A program made the translations under genes and the position numbers. The notes below the pieces were generated by a model. It did not search any database. It saw only the letters and a program-made list of their open reading frames with translations, and was not told where the DNA came from. A stretch of DNA of 27,363 nt, from assembly GCF_938045205.1 (NCBI RefSeq), contig NZ_CALIMY010000143.1:1-27363 (forward strand), written 5' to 3'. The DNA comes from an uncultured Campylobacter sp. GTDB lineage: Bacteria > Campylobacterota > Campylobacteria > Campylobacterales > Campylobacteraceae. Position 1 is the first letter of the stretch. Each line of letters starts with the position of its first letter. Below, in pieces: positions 22,770 through 27,363 of this stretch.

Positions 22770-23588
22770 TTGAATTACTGGAACGAAATTTACGCTCACT
22801 TCGATCCCGTGGCGTTCAGCGCGTTTGGCATAAACGTGCACTGGTACGGCATTATGTATGTTTTGGCGCTGCTTACGGCGCTATTTATCGCCAAATATTT
22901 CGTGCGAAAAGACGAGCTTGGCTTCAGCGATAAGATGCTAGATCGCTACTTCATCTGGGTCGAGGTGGGTGTCATTTTGGGCGCGCGGCTTGGATACATC
23001 GCGATCTATTCGGGCGAGGCGGCGTGGTATTTCAGCCATCCGTGGCAAATTTTCAACCCCTTTCATAACGGCGAGTTCGTGGGCATCCGCGGTATGAGCT
23101 ATCACGGCGCAGTCGTCGGATTCGTGATCGCGACGGTTTGGTTTTGCAAAAAATTTAAAACCGATATGTGGGCGCTGCTCGATCTCGTGGCACTTAGCGT
23201 GCCGCTTGGGTATTTTTTCGGACGCGTGGGAAATTTTTTAAATCAGGAGCTTTTCGGGCGCGAGACGAGCGAGCCGTGGGGGATCTTAGTGGGCGGTACG
23301 TTGCGTCACCCAAGCCAGCTTTACGAAGCGGTTTTGGAAGGGCTCGTTATTTTTGCGATTTTATTTTTCTACCGTAAATTTAAGAAATTTAACGGCGAGC
23401 TGATATGTCTGTATGCGATGCTATACACGGCGTTTAGATTTTTCGTGGAATTTTTTAGGCAGCCGGACGATGGGCTTGGGTTTATATTTTTAAATTTATC
23501 GATGGGGCAAATTTTATCTTTGGTGATGTTTTTGATAGCAGTTTTCTTAAAGCAGTCTTTGAAGAAAAAACTAATTTGCAGAAATTAA
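22770..23588 (+). CDS. lgt: Prolipoprotein diacylglyceryl transferase Lgt
   Basis: 272 residues with about seven membrane segments. The product adds diacylglycerol to the lipobox cysteine of prolipoproteins in the inner membrane. Signature GRVGNFLNQE is at 151-160, and GMSYHGAVVG with the conserved histidine H112 is at 108-117. INVHWYGIMY (21-30) and HPSQLYEA (294-type C-terminal motif of the family) are present. The start is TTG at 22770 with AAAGGA upstream. It precedes frdC but is separated from it by a probable promoter. Confidence 0.95.
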   Translation: MNYWNEIYAHFDPVAFSAFGINVHWYGIMYVLALLTALFIAKYFVRKDELGFSDKMLDRYFIWVEVGVILGARLGYIAIYSGEAAWYFSHPWQIFNPFHNGEFVGIRGMSYHGAVVGFVIATVWFCKKFKTDMWALLDLVALSVPLGYFFGRVGNFLNQELFGRETSEPWGILVGGTLRHPSQLYEAVLEGLVIFAILFFYRKFKKFNGELICLYAMLYTAFRFFVEFFRQPDDGLGFIFLNLSMGQILSLVMFLIAVFLKQSLKKKLICRN

Positions 23589-23611
23589 ATTAATCTAAAG
23601 TTAAAAAGTAA

Positions 23612-23661
23612 TATAATCTCTTTACAAAAATGTAAATTTTCGTTTAGCGGGGATTTATAAT
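23612..23661 (+). promoter_or_regulatory. frdCAB promoter region with two -10 boxes and a TTTACA-N4-TGTAAA palindrome
   Basis: TATAAT occurs at 23612-23617 and again at 23656-23661. Between them is the perfect palindrome TTTACA-AAAA-TGTAAA (23621-23636), with the 6-4-6 geometry of Crp/Fnr-type sites. Position just downstream of the first -10 box would suit repression of that promoter and, for the second, upstream activation. The regulator is unknown. Confidence 0.5.
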
Positions 23662-23682
23662 CATCTTTTTTAAGGAGAACCT

Positions 23683-24366
23683 ATGCTAGGTCGCATTGAA
23701 GGCTTTACGGGCAGATCCATAGACGGCAAAAAAAGCCGCATTATGGCTTTGCAAGATGTGGCGCAAAGCATCAGCGGGCTGATTTTGGCCTGTTTTATGC
23801 TGTGTCATATGATATTTACCGGCACGATTCTGATCGGTAAGGGCGCGTTTGAGGGCGTCGTACATTTCGCCGAACCGGGTGGAATTTATTTCGTCACAAA
23901 CATCGTCGCTTTTGTAATTTTCGTGATTTTCGTGATTCACGCATTTTTGGCGATGAGAAAATTTCCGGCTAACTACGCCGCTTACAGAGCGTTTAAAGCG
24001 CACAAAATGCGAATGAAGCATTGCGACACGACGCTTTGGTGGTTTCAGTTTTGGACGGGATTTTTCCTATTTTTCTTTGCGGCGGCTCATATTTTAATGA
24101 TCGTATTTGGTCCGAAAATTACTGCAGATCTTGCTATCGCTCGCTTCGGACAGCTTCATCTATTTTATTTTGTTTTATTGATTTTCGTAGTAACTCACGC
24201 TAGTATTGGAATTTATAGGCTTTATATGAAATGGATTAGCATAGACGGCACGAAGGCGGAAATTCAAAGGAAAAGAGCCCTCATCAAAAAGACGGTTTTT
24301 ATCGTTTGGGGCGTATTTTTCTTGCTTTCGATAATCGCCGATTTCAAATGGTTAAGTTTAGAATAG
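23683..24366 (+). CDS. frdC: Fumarate reductase cytochrome b subunit FrdC (diheme)
   Basis: 227 residues, five membrane helices. Histidines H42, H86, H136 and H172 sit in helices at positions corresponding to the four heme ligands of the Wolinella diheme FrdC. It anchors FrdAB in the inner membrane and passes electrons from menaquinol to the Fe-S subunit. AAGGAG precedes the ATG. The order frdC-frdA-frdB is characteristic of Campylobacterota. Confidence 0.96.
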   Translation: MLGRIEGFTGRSIDGKKSRIMALQDVAQSISGLILACFMLCHMIFTGTILIGKGAFEGVVHFAEPGGIYFVTNIVAFVIFVIFVIHAFLAMRKFPANYAAYRAFKAHKMRMKHCDTTLWWFQFWTGFFLFFFAAAHILMIVFGPKITADLAIARFGQLHLFYFVLLIFVVTHASIGIYRLYMKWISIDGTKAEIQRKRALIKKTVFIVWGVFFLLSIIADFKWLSLE

Positions 24367-24376
24367 GGAGCTTAGG

Positions 24377-26395
24377 ATGAATGTAATATATTGCGATTCT
24401 TTAGTTATTGGCGGCGGTTTGGCGGGCTTAAGAGCTGCGATCGCTACCGGCGAAAAGGGGCTTAGCACTATCGTTTTGAGCCTGATCCCCGTTAAACGCT
24501 CGCACTCTGCGGCAGCTCAAGGCGGCATGCAAGCGTCTCTGGGAAATTCCAAAATGAGCGAGGGCGACAACGAGGACGTGCACTTTGCCGATACGGTAAA
24601 AGGAAGCGACTGGGGCTGCGATCAGGATGTCGCTAGGATGTTTGCGCAAACGGCGCCTAAGGCGATCCGCGAGCTTGCGGGCTGGGGCGTTCCTTGGACC
24701 AGGATTACTAGAGGCGAGCGAAGTGCTATTATTAATGCTCAAAAGACTACGATCACCGAAAAAGACGAGGTTCACGGACTTATCCATAGCCGCGACTTCG
24801 GCGGCACGAAAAAATGGCGAACCTGCTATACCGCCGATGCTACGGGACATACAATGCTTTTTGCCGTTGCAAACGAAGCGCTAAAGCATAACGTAGATAT
24901 TCATGATAGAAAAGAAGCGATCGCGCTAATTCACGCAAACAACCGATGCTACGGCGCAATCGTGCGTGATTTGGTTACCGGCGAGATTAGCGCATATGTA
25001 TCAAAAGGTACGCTAATCGCTACCGGCGGCTACGGCAGAGTTTATAAACACACTACAAACGCCGTCGTTTGTGAGGGCATCGGCGCAGCTATCGCGCTTG
25101 AGACCGGCGTAGCACAGCTTGGAAATATGGAAGCGGTACAGTTTCACCCGACCCCGATCGTTCCGAGCGGAATTTTGCTTACCGAGGGTTGCCGCGGCGA
25201 CGGCGGAATTTTACGCGATGTGGACGGCTACCGCTTTATGCCGGATTATGAGCCGGAGAAAAAAGAGCTTGCTAGCCGCGACGTCGTAAGCCGCCGCATA
25301 ATGGAGCACATCCGCGCAGGCAAGGGGGTAAAGAGCCCTTATGGTGAGCACGTTTGGCTTGATATATCAATCCTTGGACGCGAGCATATCGAGAAAAATT
25401 TACGCGACGTACAAGAAATTTGCGAAATTTTCAACGGCATCGATCCTGCCGACACCGAGGTAATAACCGACGAGCAGGGCAGGAAGCGCGGTAAAGGTTG
25501 GGCTCCGATCCTTCCTATGCAGCATTACTCGATGGGCGGCATCAAAACAAAGGCTACGGGTGAGAGCCCAACGCTAGCTGGACTTTTCAGCGCCGGCGAG
25601 GCTGCGTGCTGGGATATGCACGGCTTTAACCGCTTGGGCGGAAATTCCGTCGCCGAAACCGTCGTCGCAGGAATGATCGTGGGCGAGTATTTTGCGGAGT
25701 ATTGCCAAGGACACGATGTCGATATCAATACGCACGATATCGAAAAATTCGTAGATAAAGAGCAAAACTACATGAAAAGCCTGCTTGAAAAAGAGGGTAA
25801 ATTTAACGTATTCGAGATCAAAAACAAGATGAAAGACGTGATGTGGGAGCACTGCGCAATCTTCCGCACCGGCGAGGGATTAGCCAAAGCCGTAAAAGAG
25901 CTCGAGGAGCTTTACAAGCAATCTTTGGACGTCAAAGTAAGCAATAAAGAGCTTTTCGGAAATCCGGAGCTTGAGGAGGCTTACCGCGTACCGAAGATGT
26001 TAAAGCTCGCGCTTTGTATCGCCAAGGGTGCGCTTGATCGCACCGAAAGCCGCGGCGCACACTTCCGCGAGGACTATCCGAAACGCGACGATCTAAACTG
26101 GCTAAAACGAACGCTTGCGAGCTGGAAGGAGGGCGATACGATGCCTACTTTGACCTATGAGCCACTTGATATTATGAAGATGGAGATGCCGCCTGCGTTC
26201 CGCGGATACGGCGCCAAAGGCAATATTATCGAGCATCCGGACAGCGCCGTGCGCCAAAAAGAGGTCGATGAAATTCGCGAGAAAATGCAAGCCGAGGGCA
26301 AAGGCAGATATGAAATTCAAGAGGCATTGATGCATTATGAATTGCAGCCAAAATATAAAGCACCTAACGAAAGAGCAGGTATAGGATATGAGTAG
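24377..26395 (+). CDS. frdA: Fumarate reductase flavoprotein subunit FrdA
   Basis: 672 residues. FAD-binding VIGGGLAGLRA is near the N-terminus. RSHSAAAQGG contains H43, which corresponds to the histidine that covalently binds FAD. GCRGDGGILRD and HEVHGL-type active-site segments (DEVHGLIHSRDFGG) are present. It reduces fumarate to succinate at the cytoplasmic face in anaerobic respiration. Starts 11 bases after frdC and overlaps frdB by eight bases. Normal length. Confidence 0.97.
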   Translation: MNVIYCDSLVIGGGLAGLRAAIATGEKGLSTIVLSLIPVKRSHSAAAQGGMQASLGNSKMSEGDNEDVHFADTVKGSDWGCDQDVARMFAQTAPKAIRELAGWGVPWTRITRGERSAIINAQKTTITEKDEVHGLIHSRDFGGTKKWRTCYTADATGHTMLFAVANEALKHNVDIHDRKEAIALIHANNRCYGAIVRDLVTGEISAYVSKGTLIATGGYGRVYKHTTNAVVCEGIGAAIALETGVAQLGNMEAVQFHPTPIVPSGILLTEGCRGDGGILRDVDGYRFMPDYEPEKKELASRDVVSRRIMEHIRAGKGVKSPYGEHVWLDISILGREHIEKNLRDVQEICEIFNGIDPADTEVITDEQGRKRGKGWAPILPMQHYSMGGIKTKATGESPTLAGLFSAGEAACWDMHGFNRLGGNSVAETVVAGMIVGEYFAEYCQGHDVDINTHDIEKFVDKEQNYMKSLLEKEGKFNVFEIKNKMKDVMWEHCAIFRTGEGLAKAVKELEELYKQSLDVKVSNKELFGNPELEEAYRVPKMLKLALCIAKGALDRTESRGAHFREDYPKRDDLNWLKRTLASWKEGDTMPTLTYEPLDIMKMEMPPAFRGYGAKGNIIEHPDSAVRQKEVDEIREKMQAEGKGRYEIQEALMHYELQPKYKAPNERAGIGYE

Positions 26396-27125
26396 AAAAA
26401 TAACAATAAAGGCATTTAAGTATAATCCGCTAAGCAAAATTTCAAAGCCGCACTTCGCTACTTACGAGATCGAAGAGACCGACGGAATGACGTTGTTTAT
26501 CGCGCTTAACGTGATTCGTGAGAGATTTGATCCCGAGCTAAGCTTCGACTTCGTTTGTCGCGCGGGTATCTGCGGTAGCTGCGGTATGCTCGTAAACGGC
26601 AAGCCGCAGCTTGCGTGCCGTACGCTTACTAAGGATTATCCGGACGGCGTGATCGAGCTTATGCCACTTCCATTTTTTAAGTTGCTAAAAGACCTCAGCG
26701 TTGATACGGGCAACTGGATGAACGCGATGAGCAAACGCGTAGAGAGTTGGATCCACACCGATCACGAAACCGATATCTCCAAGCTTGAGGAGAAGGTCGA
26801 GCCGGAGGTCGCGCAGGAGGTTTTCGAGCTGGATCGCTGCATCGAGTGCGGTATCTGCGTAGCTGCATGCGGCGTAGCGATAATGCGAAAAGACTACATC
26901 GGCGCCGTCGGCATCAACCGAGTGGCACGCTTTCAGATCGATGCGCTGGATAAGCGAACCGATGAGGATTTTTACGAGCTAATCGGCGATGATGACGGAG
27001 TATTCGGCTGTATGACGCTGCTAGGCTGCGAAGACCACTGCCCTAAGCACCTTCCGCTTCAAAGCAAAATCGCATATGTTCGCCGCAAGCTTGCCGCTCA
27101 GGGCAAGTGCGGCTGCGGCAAATAA
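26388..27125 (+). CDS. frdB: Fumarate reductase iron-sulfur subunit FrdB
   Basis: 245 residues. The [2Fe-2S] cysteines are C57, C62, C65 and C77. The C-terminal domain has CIECGICVAAC and CMTLLGCEDHCPKH for the [4Fe-4S] and [3Fe-4S] centres. It relays electrons from FrdC hemes to FrdA. It ends in a Cys-Gly-rich tail (KCGCGK). The stop codon is part of the terminator stem that follows. Confidence 0.97.
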   Translation: MSRKITIKAFKYNPLSKISKPHFATYEIEETDGMTLFIALNVIRERFDPELSFDFVCRAGICGSCGMLVNGKPQLACRTLTKDYPDGVIELMPLPFFKLLKDLSVDTGNWMNAMSKRVESWIHTDHETDISKLEEKVEPEVAQEVFELDRCIECGICVAACGVAIMRKDYIGAVGINRVARFQIDALDKRTDEDFYELIGDDDGVFGCMTLLGCEDHCPKHLPLQSKIAYVRRKLAAQGKCGCGK

Positions 27126-27155
27126 AATTTAAGCGGGACCTTCCCGCTTAAATTT
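27125..27155 (+). terminator. Strong terminator of frdCAB
   Basis: AAATTTAAGCGGGA (27125-27138) and TCCCGCTTAAATTT (27142-27155) form a perfect 14-bp stem with a 3-nt loop. The first base is the last base of the frdB stop codon. The palindrome could act on both strands. Confidence 0.85.
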
Positions 27156-27300
27156 ATCTCTTTATCTCACTAAATTTTACTCAACAAATAAATTTCAAAA
27201 ATGCTTGAGTCTGGCAAGCAAGGTAGCCTTAAATTTAATACTATCCCAAGGTATAAAGAAGTAAAATATGATCGCTTAAGATCGCAGGCGAGGGATAAGG

Positions 27301-27363
27301 ATGAACGAAGCAAGGCTCGAAGAGCTAAAGAAAATTCTAAATGAGCGGCGTCAAAATGTGGAG
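27301..27363 (+). CDS. Start of an unidentified gene (3' end outside window)
   Basis: An ATG at 27301 behind AGGGATAAGG opens a frame of 21 codons to the window edge (MNEARLEELKKILNERRQNVE), with a charged helical N-terminus. The preceding 145 bases after the frd terminator hold no gene. Too short to identify. Confidence 0.55.
   Translation, partial: MNEARLEELKKILNERRQNVE

Overview
The window looks like chromosome of a Campylobacter of the higher-GC oral group (C. gracilis, C. rectus, C. showae and relatives). The basis is the frdC-frdA-frdB order with a diheme FrdC and a FrdA like that of Wolinella, a short Campylobacterota-type ExbB, a RibBA whose second domain is degenerate, and pervasive AAATTT words in and between genes. 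The species is an inference; no rRNA or tRNA gene is present to confirm it.

Layout. 1-1259: two tandem AT-rich paralogues for small exported proteins of unknown function, the first cut by the window edge. 1475-3361: divergent ybeY (minus) and queC (plus). 3362-4437: a small AT-rich accessory patch with one unknown gene and a probable gene remnant. 4438-5445: tsaD (minus). 5744-9569: creD and a TonB-dependent receptor (both minus). 9570-9842: divergent control region with Fur-like half-sites. 9843-11500: exbB-exbD-tonB, the energising complex for that receptor. 11854-17002: a tightly overlapping run of a TrxR-like flavoprotein, a TrmN6-like tRNA methyltransferase, a YkgJ-type Cys-cluster protein, an exported TPR protein and trpC. 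17003-18107: 1.1 kb without a recognisable gene. 18108-22179: HIT protein, WG-repeat protein, ribBA, dinB and an unknown gene. 22180-22769: a second gene-poor spacer. 22770-23588: lgt. 23683-27125: frdCAB with a candidate promoter/operator and a strong terminator. 27301-end: start of another gene.

How the genes work together. The receptor and ExbB-ExbD-TonB form one iron-linked uptake unit read outward from a shared control region. FrdCAB is the anaerobic menaquinol:fumarate reductase. Many of the rest are RNA-modification or RNA-maturation enzymes (YbeY, QueC, TsaD, TrmN6-like).

The most unusual feature is that three unrelated conserved enzymes (YbeY, QueC, TrmN6-like) each carry a large in-frame low-complexity insert. 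Part of each insert resolves into a short tandem repeat whose period is a multiple of three (15, 21/27 and 12 nt) and whose units are anchored on an AAATTT/GAATTT word. The same words fill the intergenic DNA. This looks like a family of codon-phased minisatellites colonising permissive loops of essential or conserved proteins.
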